Part shown: positions 1-9,134 of the stretch, in pieces
How positions within the stretch are numbered: position 1 is the first letter of the stretch
How the letters are laid out: each line of letters starts with the position of its first letter
From: Reyranella sp.
Lineage (GTDB): Bacteria; Pseudomonadota; Alphaproteobacteria; Reyranellales; Reyranellaceae
Direction: 5' to 3'
Assembly (NCBI RefSeq): GCF_004297405.1
Contig: NZ_SCVC01000043.1
Location: 70,415-134,414 of the forward strand
Length of the DNA: 64,000 nucleotides
Notes under the pieces: model-generated
Database searches by the model: none
Told to the model about the DNA's origin: nothing
What the model saw: only the letters and a program-made list of their open reading frames with translations
Program-made: the position numbers and the translations under genes

Positions 1-272
1 ATACCGGCAAGCTCGAGTTCGGCACCGATATCGTGCATTCCGCCGATTCGAGCATCGTGGCGCTGCTCGGCGCGTCACCCGGCGCCTCGACCGCGGTGTG
101 GATCATGGTTCACATGCTGGAGAACTGCTTCCACAAGGAGCTCGTCGGCCACTGGGTGCCCAAGCTCAAGGAGATGATCCCCTCCTACGGCCACGACCTG
201 AAGACGGATGCCGCTCTGGTCGAGCGCGTGCGCCAGGAAACTGCCGAGGTGTTGGGCCTGCGCACCGTCTGA
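1..272 (+). CDS. mqo: Malate:quinone oxidoreductase, C-terminal end (partial)
   Basis: Only the last 90 or so residues lie in the window; the 5' part is cut off by the window edge. The fragment carries a GKLEFGTDIV stretch followed by LLGASPGASTA, which matches the conserved C-terminal FAD-binding end of membrane-associated malate:quinone oxidoreductase. That enzyme oxidises malate to oxaloacetate and passes electrons to quinone. The remaining tail (PSYGHDL) is also typical of the family. It ends nine bases before the next gene, so the two may be cotranscribed. fumC lies nearby on the other strand, consistent with a TCA-cycle neighbourhood. The call rests on recalled family motifs in a short fragment. 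Confidence 0.85.
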   Translation, partial: TGKLEFGTDIVHSADSSIVALLGASPGASTAVWIMVHMLENCFHKELVGHWVPKLKEMIPSYGHDLKTDAALVERVRQETAEVLGLRTV

Positions 273-280
273 CGGGTTCC

Positions 281-1507
281 GTGACCGACGCCCTCCCCGT
301 CCTGCTGCGCTTCGGCGCGATGATGCTGCGCGCGGGCGACACGGCCTTCCGCGTGCGCCAGGCCATGGACTTGCTGGCAACCCGACTCGGCGTCGAGCGG
401 CTGGCGCTGCACATTACGCTGGGCGGCATCACCGCAACGGCCTGGCAACAAGGCCGCGCCACGACACTGGCGATCGAGATCGCACCGCCGGGTATCGATG
501 CCGCGCGCATTTCAGCTCTCGAGACGCTCGCCCATCACACCCCCTCGAACCTCACGCCTGCCGTCCTCAACACCGAGCTCGATCGCATCGAAGCCAAGGG
601 ACCCCTGCATTCCATCACGACGGTGGCGATCGCCATCGGGCTCGCTTCAGCCGCCTTCTCCTACCTCAACGGCGGCGACGTGCTGGGCACGGCGGCGGCA
701 ATGGTTGCCGGCGCAACCGGGCAGGCGGTGCGCGCACTGCTCTTTCGCCGACGGCTCAACCAGTATGCCGTCAGTGCCTTCGTCGCCCTGCTGGCCTCCG
801 GCCTCTACTGCCTTATCGTGTTCGCGGTTGCAGGGCGCAGCTTTTCGGCAGCCCATGCGGTGGGCTTCATCTCGTCCGCCCTCTTCCTGGTGCCGGGCTT
901 CCCGCTGGTCGCTGCCCTGCTCGATCTGGTGCAACACCAGACCACCGCCGGCATGGCGCGTCTCTTCTATGCGTTGATGATCCTGTTGGCGGCAGCCTTC
1001 GGCCTGTCGGTCGTGGCCGGCATCGCGAGCCTGCCGTCGGTCCCAGCACCAGCGCCAGGCCAGGGCATCGAGCCGATGAGCCTGCTGTGGCGGGCGATTG
1101 CGAGCTTTGCCGGCGGCTGCGGCTTTGCCCTGCTCTACAATAGCGGGCTCCGCATCGTGCTGGCGGTAGGTCTCTTGTCGCTGGCCGGCAACGAACTTCG
1201 ACTGGCGCTGCACGATCTCGGCATGAATCTGCCACCTGCCACTTTCCTGGGCGCATTGGTCGTCGGGCTGCTCGCATCGCTGGCGCGCGCTACCCTGCAC
1301 GTTCCCCGGATCGTCCTCACGGTGCCCGGCATCATCATCATGACGCCCGGCATCTATGCCTTCCGAACCATCGTACTCCTGAACCAGGGCGAGGTGCTGG
1401 CCGCCGTCGAGGCCGGTGCCATCTGCTGCTTCGTGGTGGGCGCGATGGCACTGGGCCTGGCCGCCGCGCGATTTGCGACGGAACGGCACTGGATGGTCGA
1501 GAGGTAA
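281..1507 (+). CDS. Threonine/serine exporter family protein (ThrE-like)
   Basis: A 408-residue integral membrane protein with a GTG start nine bases after the mqo stop. An upstream extension of this frame would run inside mqo and is rejected. The N-terminal third carries RAGDTAFRV and the HITLGGITA segment, typical of the soluble DUF1212 part of ThrE proteins. The rest is a series of hydrophobic segments, with the second ThrE-like half (DUF3815 type) around residues 260-400, including LTVPGIIIMTPGIYAFR. Single-chain proteins with both halves are known amino-acid exporters for threonine and serine. The substrate here is inferred from the family only. Confidence 0.82.
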   Translation: MTDALPVLLRFGAMMLRAGDTAFRVRQAMDLLATRLGVERLALHITLGGITATAWQQGRATTLAIEIAPPGIDAARISALETLAHHTPSNLTPAVLNTELDRIEAKGPLHSITTVAIAIGLASAAFSYLNGGDVLGTAAAMVAGATGQAVRALLFRRRLNQYAVSAFVALLASGLYCLIVFAVAGRSFSAAHAVGFISSALFLVPGFPLVAALLDLVQHQTTAGMARLFYALMILLAAAFGLSVVAGIASLPSVPAPAPGQGIEPMSLLWRAIASFAGGCGFALLYNSGLRIVLAVGLLSLAGNELRLALHDLGMNLPPATFLGALVVGLLASLARATLHVPRIVLTVPGIIIMTPGIYAFRTIVLLNQGEVLAAVEAGAICCFVVGAMALGLAAARFATERHWMVER

Positions 1508-1536
1508 ACCCGTCCCCTTGCCACCCGCCTTCTACG

Positions 1537-2940
1537 CTAGGCCTTCGCCACGTAGGGATGCACCATCTTCGACGGATCGACGACGCGGTCGAACTCGGCC
1601 TCGGTCACGAAGCCCAGCTTCAGCGCGGCCTGCTTCAAGGTCAGGTCGTGGTCGGTGGCATAGTGGGCGATCTGCGAGGCCTTGTCGTAGCCGATCACCG
1701 GCGCCAGCGCCGTCACCAGCATCAACGAACGGTCGACATACTCCTTGATCTTCTTGAGGTTGGGCTTAGTGCCCTCGATCAGGTACTTGCGGAAGTTGTC
1801 GCAGCCGTCGGTCATCAGGGTGATCGAATGGGCGATGTTGTAGATCATCAGCGGCTTGTAGACGTTCATCTCGAGGTAGCCGCCGGCGCCGCCGAAGCCC
1901 ACCGCCACGTCGTTGGCCATCACCTGGACGGCAATCATGGTGAGCGCCTCGGCCTGGGTCGGATTGACCTTGCCCGGCATGATCGACGAGCCGGGCTCGT
2001 TCTCGGGGATCTCGAGCTCGGCAAAACCGGCACGCGGGCCGCAGGACATCAGCCGGATATCGTTGGCGATCTTGTAGAGCGAGACCGCGAGCGTGCGAAA
2101 CGAGCCCGAAAGTTGCACCAGCGCATCGTGCGCGCCCTGGACGGTGAACTTGTTGGGTGCGCTGACGAAGGGCAGCCCGGTAAGCTTGGCGATCTCTGCG
2201 GCACCCGCCTCGGCGAAGCCGGGGGCCGCATTGATGCCGGTGCCGACCGCCGTGCCGCCCAACGCCAGATGATAGACGTCCTTCAGCGCATCCTGGATGC
2301 GCCCGACATTGTCCGACAGCATGCCGGCATAGCCTGACCACTCCTGCCCCAAGGTGATGGGCGTCGCGTCCTGCATATGGGTGCGGCCGATCTTGACGAT
2401 GCCGTCCCATTCCTTTGCCTTGGCGGCGATCGCGTCGTGCATCGCCTTGACCGCGGGCAGCAGCCGCTCCGCCGTGTTCACGGCGGCGGCGATGTACATG
2501 ACCGAGGGGAACGTGTCGTTCGAGGATTGCGACATGTTCACGTGATCGTTGGGATGGACCGGCTTCTTGGAGCCGAGCGGCGTCCCGGCAAGCTCGCAGC
2601 AGCGATTCGAGATCACCTCGTTCACGTTCATGTTGAACTGCGTGCCGCTGCCGGTCATCCAGACATGCAGGGGGAACATGTCGTGATGTTGACCCGCCAG
2701 GATCTCGTCGCAGGCCTGCAGGATCAATTTGTGCGCCGTAGCGTCCAGCCGTCCGTCGGCATGGTTGGCGATGGCGCAGGCCTTCTTGAGCGTCGCGTAG
2801 GCCGTGATCATCTCACGCGGCATCAGATCTCGACCGATGCTGAAATGCTCCAGCGAGCGTTGGGTCTGCGCGCCCCAGAGCTTGTCGGCTGGAACACTCA
2901 CCTCGCCCAGGCTGTCGGTTTCCTTGCGAACATCAGCCAT
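1537..2940 (-). CDS. fumC: Fumarate hydratase class II
   Basis: A 467-residue protein of normal family length. It interconverts fumarate and malate in the TCA cycle. Visible motifs are TGSGTQFNMN at 96-105, GRTHMQDATP at 185-194, and the fumarase/aspartase signature GSSIMPGKVNPTQ around 318-330 with the catalytic serine. It is the oxygen-stable, iron-free type. An AGGAGGTG ribosome site precedes the ATG. A possible -10 element TATGCT lies about 33 bases upstream of the start on the minus strand, without an equally good -35. It converges on the exporter gene. Aspartase is the nearest alternative, but the overall sequence reads as FumC. Confidence 0.95.
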   Translation of the reverse strand: MADVRKETDSLGEVSVPADKLWGAQTQRSLEHFSIGRDLMPREMITAYATLKKACAIANHADGRLDATAHKLILQACDEILAGQHHDMFPLHVWMTGSGTQFNMNVNEVISNRCCELAGTPLGSKKPVHPNDHVNMSQSSNDTFPSVMYIAAAVNTAERLLPAVKAMHDAIAAKAKEWDGIVKIGRTHMQDATPITLGQEWSGYAGMLSDNVGRIQDALKDVYHLALGGTAVGTGINAAPGFAEAGAAEIAKLTGLPFVSAPNKFTVQGAHDALVQLSGSFRTLAVSLYKIANDIRLMSCGPRAGFAELEIPENEPGSSIMPGKVNPTQAEALTMIAVQVMANDVAVGFGGAGGYLEMNVYKPLMIYNIAHSITLMTDGCDNFRKYLIEGTKPNLKKIKEYVDRSLMLVTALAPVIGYDKASQIAHYATDHDLTLKQAALKLGFVTEAEFDRVVDPSKMVHPYVAKA

Positions 2941-2995
2941 CCGGGCACCTCCTGATTGGACGAGGCAACACTAGCATAGCCCACGCGGATGAAAG

Positions 2996-3439
2996 CTAAT
3001 CGTGCGCCCCTTTGCGCCGTAGGGACTTGATCGTGCCATGCCGCTTCTTGTCATCGACACGCCGGCGCTTGCTGGCCTTGGTCGGCTTGGTCTTCTTGCG
3101 CGGGATTGGCGGACGAGCGGCCTCTTTGATCAGCTCGATCAGGCGGGCGAGCGCCTCCTCGCGATTGCGGAGCTGACTACGCTGGCCCTGCGCCACCAGG
3201 ACCAGCACCCCCTCCCGCGTCAGCCGCCGCCCCGCCAATCGCTCGAGCCGCTGCCGCACGGCTTCGGGTAGCGAGGGTGAGTGCCGCACGTCGAAGCGTA
3301 GCTGCACGGCTGTCGAGGTCGTGTTCACGTGCTGGCCGCCCGGCCCGGCAGCGCGCACGAAGCTTTCCTGGATTTCGGACGGATCGATGCTGAGGCCGCC
3401 GGTGATCCGCAGCGGCGCGGTCCCGGCGGCGACGGTCAT
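2996..3439 (-). CDS. arfB: Alternative ribosome-rescue peptidyl-tRNA hydrolase ArfB
   Basis: A 147-residue class-I release-factor-like protein. The catalytic GGQ lies at residues 34-36 inside AGPGGQHVNT, and there is no codon-recognition domain. The C-terminal tail (about 110-147) is highly basic, as in ArfB/YaeJ, where it enters the empty mRNA channel of stalled ribosomes. It hydrolyses peptidyl-tRNA on non-stop complexes. The start overlaps the stop of the upstream ankyrin gene by four bases (ATGA), so the two are probably translationally coupled. Confidence 0.9.
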   Translation of the reverse strand: MTVAAGTAPLRITGGLSIDPSEIQESFVRAAGPGGQHVNTTSTAVQLRFDVRHSPSLPEAVRQRLERLAGRRLTREGVLVLVAQGQRSQLRNREEALARLIELIKEAARPPIPRKKTKPTKASKRRRVDDKKRHGTIKSLRRKGAHD

Positions 3440-4002
3440 TCCTTGCCGCCGGCGCGGCGCAGCATGGCATCGACAGCGCCGCGATTGTTCTGTTTGGCGT
3501 AGCCCAGGGCGGAGCGGCCAGTGAAGTCACGCATGTTGGGATCGGCCTTCTTGTCGAGCAGCAGCTTGACTATATCGGCATAGCCACGCCCCGAGGCGAT
3601 CATCAGCGCCGTCTGTCCCTGGCGATTCTGCGGGCGTGTGCTGGCGTTCCGCCGCAGCAGGATCTCGACGATGTCGACGTCGTTCTTCTCGGTCGCTCGC
3701 ATCAAGGCCGTGTAGTTTTCGCGATCGATGCTATCGACGATCGCTCCACCCTTCAGCAGGGTTTCGACGACGGGGATGGAGCCAGACTGCACGGCCACGA
3801 TCAGCAGCGGCGTGCCGTTATTGGCCGTTTGATTCGGATTCTCATTCTTGAGCAGCGCTTGGCGCACCTTTTCTTCGTCACCCTCGAGCACGGCCTTCAC
3901 GATCGGTTTCGGGGCGAAGATGTCCGTTTGCGCGAAAACGGTGCCGGCGGGCAAAGCCGCGAGCGATGCAACGAAACCACAAACGAACGCACGGCGAATC
4001 AT
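3436..4002 (-). CDS. Secreted ankyrin-repeat protein
   Basis: A 188-residue protein starting at the ATG after a GGAGGAAG ribosome site. A longer upstream reading would run into gshB and is rejected. Residues 1-24 form a Sec signal peptide ending VFA|QT, so the product should be periplasmic. The remainder is four to five ankyrin repeats (about 30-188), with repeat signatures such as NGTPLLIVAVQ, NYTALMRATEKND and GQTALMIASGRG. Ankyrin repeats bind other proteins; no enzyme domain is present and the partner is unknown. The gene sits 13 bases downstream of gshB and overlaps arfB by four bases, so all three may share a transcript. Confidence 0.8.
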   Translation of the reverse strand: MIRRAFVCGFVASLAALPAGTVFAQTDIFAPKPIVKAVLEGDEEKVRQALLKNENPNQTANNGTPLLIVAVQSGSIPVVETLLKGGAIVDSIDRENYTALMRATEKNDVDIVEILLRRNASTRPQNRQGQTALMIASGRGYADIVKLLLDKKADPNMRDFTGRSALGYAKQNNRGAVDAMLRRAGGKE

Positions 4003-4015
4003 CACTTCCTCCCGA

Positions 4016-4972
4016 CTATGGCTGGCGTGTTTCCTGGTAGCGGACTTCGATACGGTCCCAGATTTGTGCCTCCAGCGAGACGCCATCGAAACGATTGATC
4101 TGCTGAAGGCCAGTCGGCGACGTGACATTGATCTCGGTAAGGTAGTCGCCAATGACGTCTATGCCGACGAAGATCAGCCCACGCCTCGCGAGTTCCGGCC
4201 CAATCGTCTCGCAAAGCTCGATGTCGCGCTTGGTGAGCGATGCCTTCACCGCCTTGCCACCGACATGCATGTTGGAGCGTGCCTCGCCGGCCGCCGGCAC
4301 GCGATCGATGGCGCCGACCGCCTTGCCGTCGATCAGGATGATCCGCTTGTCGCCCTTGCGCACCTCCGGCAGGTAGCGCTGGGCAATCACCGGCTCGCGG
4401 CTCTTCTGCGAGAACATCTCGAGCAGGGACGCAAAATTCTCGTCATCGGGCCGGACACGAAAAACGCCGGCGCCGCCGTTGCCGAACAGTGGCTTCAGGA
4501 TGATGTCCTTGTGCTCGTCGCGGAACTCGCGAATGGCGCGCACGTCGGAGGTGATCAGCGTCGGCGGCATCACGCCGTCGAAATGCGTGACGTAGAGCTT
4601 TTCCGGTGCATTGCGAACGCTCGCCGGATCGTTCACCACCAGGGTCTTGGGATGCACATGCTCCAGGAGATGCGTTGTCGTGATGTAGGACATGTCAAAC
4701 GGCGGGTCCTGGCGCAGCAGCACGACATCGACCTTGGAAAGGTCGAGCATCTCAGGCGCGCCCAGAGTGAAGTGATTGCCCTTCTCGCGCCGGAGCTTCA
4801 TCGGCTGGGCGCGCGCCATCACCTTGCGATCGCGGAAGATCAGGTCTGGCGGCGTATAGTGCCAAACCTCGTAGCCGCGGCGTTCCGCCTCCAGCCCCAA
4901 CACGAAGGTCGAGTCGCCGTCGATGTCGATCGTCGACACATGGTCCATCTGGATGGCGACCTTGAGCTTCAT
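4016..4972 (-). CDS. gshB: Glutathione synthase
   Basis: A 318-residue ATP-grasp enzyme that joins gamma-glutamylcysteine and glycine to make glutathione. The N-terminal substrate domain begins KVAIQMDHV. The ATP-grasp core includes DIILKPLFGNGGAGVFR around residues 157-173. The C-terminal EINVTSPTGLQQI is the GshB signature for metal and substrate binding. Length and motif order match prokaryotic GshB. The ATG follows a weak GGAAATCTC ribosome site. Downstream genes on the same strand (ankyrin protein, arfB) lie close enough to be cotranscribed. gshA is not in the window. Confidence 0.95.
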   Translation of the reverse strand: MKLKVAIQMDHVSTIDIDGDSTFVLGLEAERRGYEVWHYTPPDLIFRDRKVMARAQPMKLRREKGNHFTLGAPEMLDLSKVDVVLLRQDPPFDMSYITTTHLLEHVHPKTLVVNDPASVRNAPEKLYVTHFDGVMPPTLITSDVRAIREFRDEHKDIILKPLFGNGGAGVFRVRPDDENFASLLEMFSQKSREPVIAQRYLPEVRKGDKRIILIDGKAVGAIDRVPAAGEARSNMHVGGKAVKASLTKRDIELCETIGPELARRGLIFVGIDVIGDYLTEINVTSPTGLQQINRFDGVSLEAQIWDRIEVRYQETRQP

Positions 4973-5035
4973 GAGATTTCCTTGCGCAATCGATAAGGAA
5001 GATGGGCAGCGATGACGCCGGGAGCGTCGCAGGCT

Positions 5036-5881
5036 TCAGTTAAGGCCGCGACGCAGTTCCTGCAACAGGATCGCGGCGCGGCGGCGCAATTCGGGATCGC
5101 CTGTCCCCTCCCCGAGGCCGAGCAGACGCTCATAGGCGGCAATGGCGGCTCGGCGTTTGTCGAGGCGGGCGTTGAGTTGGCCAGCCTCGAACAGCAGGTC
5201 GGCACGGTCCGGCGCGATCGCCAGCATGCGGTCGAGCGAACGCGCCGCCTGCGCCCAGTCTTCGCGCTTGGCCAACCGTAGCCGTACATTGTTCTCCAGA
5301 CGCAGCAGCACGTCGCGATCAGACACAGGATCGAAATGGCTGGGTTGCAGCTCGGCATCGGGTCCCAGCACCTGCTGCAGCAAGGCGCGCAGCTCCGTTG
5401 CATCGCGCACACTGCCTTCATGGAAGGGATCGATGACGTGCCGCGCGCCGTCGATGCCGATGCGGATCAGGAAATGGCCTGGGAAAGCCAAGCCTTCGGC
5501 CTGCCACGCCTGAGCGCGCGCGACGTGCAAGTAAAGGATCGACAGCGCCACCGGCAGGCCCTTGCGCCGCTCGATGACCCGCACGAGGTCGGCATTCTGC
5601 AGATCGTCGTAGGTTTCGCTGTCGCCACGATAGGCATAGGCGCGTGCGATTACCTCAGCCAGCATCTCGGGCGCCGGGCCGCGCCGGCGTACCAGGTCGG
5701 CGACGGCGTCGGCCATCGACGCGACATGCTGGCGGAACGGCACGAGATCGAGGCTCTCCGCCGCATGCAGCGTGCTGAGCGCAAAGCCCGCCTCCAGCAA
5801 GTCCAGCCGATCCCCATCGCCGGCACAGAGATCGCGCAACCGCGACAGGCCTTGCTGGCTATGGTGCTCGGTGTCCGACAC
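5036..5881 (-). CDS. SirB1-family transglutaminase-like/TPR protein
   Basis: A 281-residue protein. The N-terminal two-thirds is the SirB1 type of transglutaminase-like fold, with GLPVALSILYLHVARAQ at about 109-125 and AFPGHFLIRI at about 132-141. The C-terminal third (about 205-280) contains tetratricopeptide-like helices, including AARSLDRMLAIAPD and AAIAAYERLLGLGEG. Members occur widely next to translation and cell-envelope genes, but a biochemical role is not established. It sits three bases from yraN on the same strand. Confidence 0.8.
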   Translation of the reverse strand: MSDTEHHSQQGLSRLRDLCAGDGDRLDLLEAGFALSTLHAAESLDLVPFRQHVASMADAVADLVRRRGPAPEMLAEVIARAYAYRGDSETYDDLQNADLVRVIERRKGLPVALSILYLHVARAQAWQAEGLAFPGHFLIRIGIDGARHVIDPFHEGSVRDATELRALLQQVLGPDAELQPSHFDPVSDRDVLLRLENNVRLRLAKREDWAQAARSLDRMLAIAPDRADLLFEAGQLNARLDKRRAAIAAYERLLGLGEGTGDPELRRRAAILLQELRRGLN

Positions 5882-5884
5882 ATC

Positions 5885-6250
5885 TCACTCCGGCGGTTGC
5901 CAGACATCGGGCAAGTGTCGCGGCCAGAAGCCCCCCACCAGCACCGCATCGAATCGCACCGCACAGACGGCATAGCGCGGATGCTCTGCGAGGAACAGGC
6001 TGGCGGAACGCGCCACCCGGCCGAACTGCCGCTGCCCCAACGCGTCGGCGGCCGCCGTCACCTGTCGCCGTGCCTTCACCTCGACGAAGGCCAGCACGTT
6101 GCCGCGCCGCGCCACGATGTCGATCTCACCCAGCCGCGTTTTGTAGCGTCGTGCCAGGATCGTGTAGCCCGCGATCCGAAGCCGCCACACCGCGCGCCAT
6201 TCCGCGGCATGGCCCAGCCGATGGGCCCGCTGGCGCGCCTCCACAGTCAT
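5885..6250 (-). CDS. yraN: YraN/UPF0102 family endonuclease-like protein
   Basis: A 121-residue protein from the ATG chosen here. A GTG 21 bases upstream would overlap rsmI and cannot be excluded, since neither start has a clear ribosome site. The family core is visible: LGHAAE, GYTILARRYKTRLGEIDIVARR and VLAFVEVKARR. These carry the acidic and lysine residues of a Holliday-junction-resolvase-like nuclease fold. The function is not firmly established. The rsmI-yraN pairing is conserved in many proteobacteria, and the following gshB a little further on is also common. Confidence 0.85.
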   Translation of the reverse strand: MTVEARQRAHRLGHAAEWRAVWRLRIAGYTILARRYKTRLGEIDIVARRGNVLAFVEVKARRQVTAAADALGQRQFGRVARSASLFLAEHPRYAVCAVRFDAVLVGGFWPRHLPDVWQPPE

Positions 6251-6260
6251 ACGACAACAC

Positions 6261-7160
6261 TCATGCGGCACCCCGCTTCAGTTCCAGCGCCCGGGCATAG
6301 ACGTCTCGGCGTTTGAGTCCGTAACGCGCCGCCACTTCGGCCGCGGCATCCTTTACTGAAGCCCCTTCCATCGCCGTGCGCAATGCAGCGTCGATCGTTT
6401 CACCACTCTGTGTCGTCTCTTCGGAAGGCGGGCCGATCACGATCACGATCTCGCCTCTCACATCGGGATGGCGGGCATAGTAGGCTGCCAACTCGTGCAA
6501 CGAGGCGCGACGCACTTCCTCGAACAGTTTCGTGAGTTCGCGTGCCACGGCAGCCGGACGGTCACCCAGCAGTTCGGCGAGATCCTGCAGCGACTCCGCG
6601 AGCCGATGCGGCGCCTCGAAGAAGACCAGGGTCGACGGCACCGAGCCTGCCTCGCCGATCGCCCGGCGGCGCTCGGTCGATTTGGCCGGCAGGAAACCCG
6701 CGAAAAAGAAGCGATCCGTCGGCAGACCGGAGAGCGCCAGCGCCATAGGCACGGCCGAAGCGCCCGGCGCCGAACTCACCTTGTGTCCGGCCGCCAGCGC
6801 GGCACGGACCAGCCGGTAGCCAGGATCGGAAATCAAAGGCATGCCGGCATCTGAGACCAGCGCCACCCGCTTGCCGGCGGCCAGCGCGCGCACGATGCGC
6901 GGTTCGGCGGCGTCCTGCGTCGCGTCGCTGTAGGCCACGGTCGGACCGGCGATGCCATAATGACTGGCGAGCTTGGCGAACACTCGTGTATCCTCGCAGG
7001 CGATCAGGTCGGCTGCGCGCAGAACGTCGAGTGCACGCAGCGTGATGTCGCCCATGTTGCCAATCGGTGTGGCAACAATGTGCAACCCCGCCTCCAGCGG
7101 CGGTTTACGTGGGGCCTGCCCCCCGGTAGCTTGGCCATCAGCTTGCACTTGTTCGCTCAC
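6261..7160 (-). CDS. rsmI: 16S rRNA 2'-O-ribose C1402 methyltransferase
   Basis: A 299-residue tetrapyrrole-methylase-fold enzyme that methylates the ribose of C1402 in 16S rRNA using SAM. The signature LHIVATPIGNMGDITLRAL lies near residue 25, followed by DLIACEDTRV, LVSDAGMPLISDPG and FFEAPHRL. I chose the GTG at 7160. A much longer reading exists but runs antisense through the divergent lipoprotein gene and shows no family similarity. The spacer to that gene is about 50 bases and must hold both promoters. Confidence 0.93.
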   Translation of the reverse strand: MSEQVQADGQATGGQAPRKPPLEAGLHIVATPIGNMGDITLRALDVLRAADLIACEDTRVFAKLASHYGIAGPTVAYSDATQDAAEPRIVRALAAGKRVALVSDAGMPLISDPGYRLVRAALAAGHKVSSAPGASAVPMALALSGLPTDRFFFAGFLPAKSTERRRAIGEAGSVPSTLVFFEAPHRLAESLQDLAELLGDRPAAVARELTKLFEEVRRASLHELAAYYARHPDVRGEIVIVIGPPSEETTQSGETIDAALRTAMEGASVKDAAAEVAARYGLKRRDVYARALELKRGAA

Positions 7161-7209
7161 GTCGTCCGTTCTCAATCTTTCTGCAGCCGTTAGCCGGAGT
7201 TTCGCACCG

Positions 7210-8382
7210 ATGATGCGCAGGTCTCTCATCGCGCTCGCCACCTCTGCCCTTTTGTTGGGCGCCTGCGGTGGGTCGCCCAAGACTAGCACGCCTGCTTCGC
7301 TGACCACGACTGCGCCGCAGGCCGGTTCGACCACGACAGCGTCCGGCAAGGCACGCATCGCCCTCCTGTTGCCGCTCAGCGGCCGCGCCGCGCCCATCGG
7401 CCAGCAAATGCAGCAAGCTGCCGAGATGGCGCTGTTCGATACCGGCGCCAAGGATCTGGCGCTTTCCGCTTATGACAGCGGTGATAGCGCCGACACGGCC
7501 GTCGAGGCCTATCGCAAGGCGCGCACCGACGGTGCGGCCCTGGTGCTTGGACCGCTCTACGGCACTTCGGCGACCGCCTTGGTACCACTGGTCAGCCAGG
7601 GCGGCGCCAATGTCATTTCTTTCTCCAACGACGAGCAGGTGGCGCAGCGCGGCGTCTGGATCATGGGTATCGCCGCGCCGCCGCAGGTCCGCCGCGTCGT
7701 CGACAGGGCGATCGAGTCAGGCATCCGCCGCTTCGCCACCTTTGCACCGCAGACCTCCTACGGTGAACAGATGGCGCGCACCCTGGAGAGCCACGTCGCA
7801 GTGCGCGGTGGCTCGGTGGTGGGCGTCGAGTTCTTCGATGCCAACGCCACCGATCTTGCCACGCCGGCGCGCCGCCTCGCCGAGGAGACCAAGGGCGAAG
7901 GCAAGCTCGCCATCCTGGTGCCGGTGGCGCCGCCGCGGGTGTCCGCCGTGCTGGCAGCCCTTACCACGGCGGGGATCGACGGCCGCGCCGTGCAGTTCAT
8001 CGGCACCGGCGTGTGGGATACGCCGAGCATCGGCAACGAAACCATGCTGCGGGGCGCCTGGTATGCCGCTCCCGATCCGGCGCGACGCGCCGATTTCGAG
8101 CGCAAGTTCGCCTCGACCTACGGCCGTCCGCCGCATCGCCTCGCCACGCTCGCCTATGATGGCGTGGCGCTGGCCGGACATCTGGCGCGCCTGAAGCCCG
8201 GTGGCGACTTCTCAGCCGACGCGATCACCAGCCCCAGCGGCTGGTCAGGCGTCGACGGCATCTTCCGTTTCTTCCCCGACGGCCGTTCCGAGCGCGCGCT
8301 GGCGGTGATCGAAATCCAGGGCGACCGCGGCGTGGTCGTGAGCCCCGCGCCCACGAGCTTCGCGGGTCGGCCGACCAACTGA
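7210..8382 (+). CDS. LpoA-like penicillin-binding-protein activator lipoprotein
   Basis: A 390-residue lipoprotein; start ATGATG after CGGAG. The first residues form a lipoprotein signal with lipobox LLGAC, then a low-complexity Ser/Thr/Pro linker to about residue 50. The rest reads as a type-I periplasmic-binding-protein fold: RIALLLPLSGRAAPIGQQMQQAAEMAL, GPLYGTSATALVPL and VISFSNDEQVAQRGVWIMG. This matches outer-membrane LpoA-type activators of penicillin-binding proteins, which regulate peptidoglycan synthesis, and more loosely the leucine-binding family. Position divergent from rsmI and near yraN is the classic lpoA context (rsmI-lpoA-yraN). Confidence 0.85.
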   Translation: MMRRSLIALATSALLLGACGGSPKTSTPASLTTTAPQAGSTTTASGKARIALLLPLSGRAAPIGQQMQQAAEMALFDTGAKDLALSAYDSGDSADTAVEAYRKARTDGAALVLGPLYGTSATALVPLVSQGGANVISFSNDEQVAQRGVWIMGIAAPPQVRRVVDRAIESGIRRFATFAPQTSYGEQMARTLESHVAVRGGSVVGVEFFDANATDLATPARRLAEETKGEGKLAILVPVAPPRVSAVLAALTTAGIDGRAVQFIGTGVWDTPSIGNETMLRGAWYAAPDPARRADFERKFASTYGRPPHRLATLAYDGVALAGHLARLKPGGDFSADAITSPSGWSGVDGIFRFFPDGRSERALAVIEIQGDRGVVVSPAPTSFAGRPTN

Positions 8383-8398
8383 CGATTGCGAACCGACA

Positions 8399-9121
8399 AT
8401 GCCCGTCCTTCCCCGTGCGATCCTGTTCGACCTCGACGACACGCTGATCCGCGCCTACGCCCAGCCCGAGGAAGCCTGGACGCGTTTGCTCAACGTTTTC
8501 GCCGCGCATCTCGACGCCCACGAGCCCGCCGCCATCGAGCGTGTGCGCGCCGCGGTAATGGAGGAAGCACGCGCCTTCTGGAGCGACCCTCTCGCGGCCG
8601 CAAAATGGCGGCTCGACATTCCCGGCGCCCGCCGCCTCTCGGTGCGTCGCGGTCTTGCCCGGCTGGGCCGGCCCGACGATGCGCTGGCCGACCGCATCGC
8701 CGATTCCTTCACCGAGCTGCGCCGCCAGGAATACCGGCTCTATCCCGACGCCCATGCCACGGTCGACGCGCTGCGAGATGCCGGCGTTCGGCTGGCGCTG
8801 GTGACCAACGGCGCCGGCGTGACGCAGCGTGCCAAGATCGAGCGCTTCGAGCTGGCGCATCGTTTCCACCACATCCAGATCGAGGGCGAGTTCGGCCAGG
8901 GCAAACCCGAGCTGGCCGTCTATCGCCACGCGCTGGAACGGCTGGGCGTCGACGCTGCCGATGCCTGGATGGTCGGCGACAACTTCGAATGGGAAGTCGT
9001 GGCGCCACAGGCGCTGGGCATGTGCGGTATCTGGTACGACCCGTTCGAGGCGGGCGTGCCCGTGCAAGCAACAGCCAAGCCGACACGCATCATCAAGCGC
9101 CTGGCCGAGCTGGTCGAATAG
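8399..9121 (+). CDS. HAD-superfamily hydrolase
   Basis: A 240-residue haloacid-dehalogenase-type phosphatase. Motif I is LFDLDDTLI (nucleophile and general acid aspartates at about 11 and 13), motif II is LVTNGAG at about 125-131, the lysine motif is GQGKPELAVYR, and motif IV is MVGDNFEWEV. A helical cap lies between motifs I and II (subfamily IA). The substrate cannot be told from sequence; small phosphorylated metabolites are typical. It begins 16 bases after the lipoprotein gene. Confidence 0.85.
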   Translation: MPVLPRAILFDLDDTLIRAYAQPEEAWTRLLNVFAAHLDAHEPAAIERVRAAVMEEARAFWSDPLAAAKWRLDIPGARRLSVRRGLARLGRPDDALADRIADSFTELRRQEYRLYPDAHATVDALRDAGVRLALVTNGAGVTQRAKIERFELAHRFHHIQIEGEFGQGKPELAVYRHALERLGVDAADAWMVGDNFEWEVVAPQALGMCGIWYDPFEAGVPVQATAKPTRIIKRLAELVE

Positions 9122-9134
9122 CGCCTATCCCTCA

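Noticed and set aside
7161..7451. N-terminal extension of RsmI
   Set aside because: It would overlap the divergent lipoprotein gene, shows no family similarity, and the GTG at 7160 gives the normal RsmI length.
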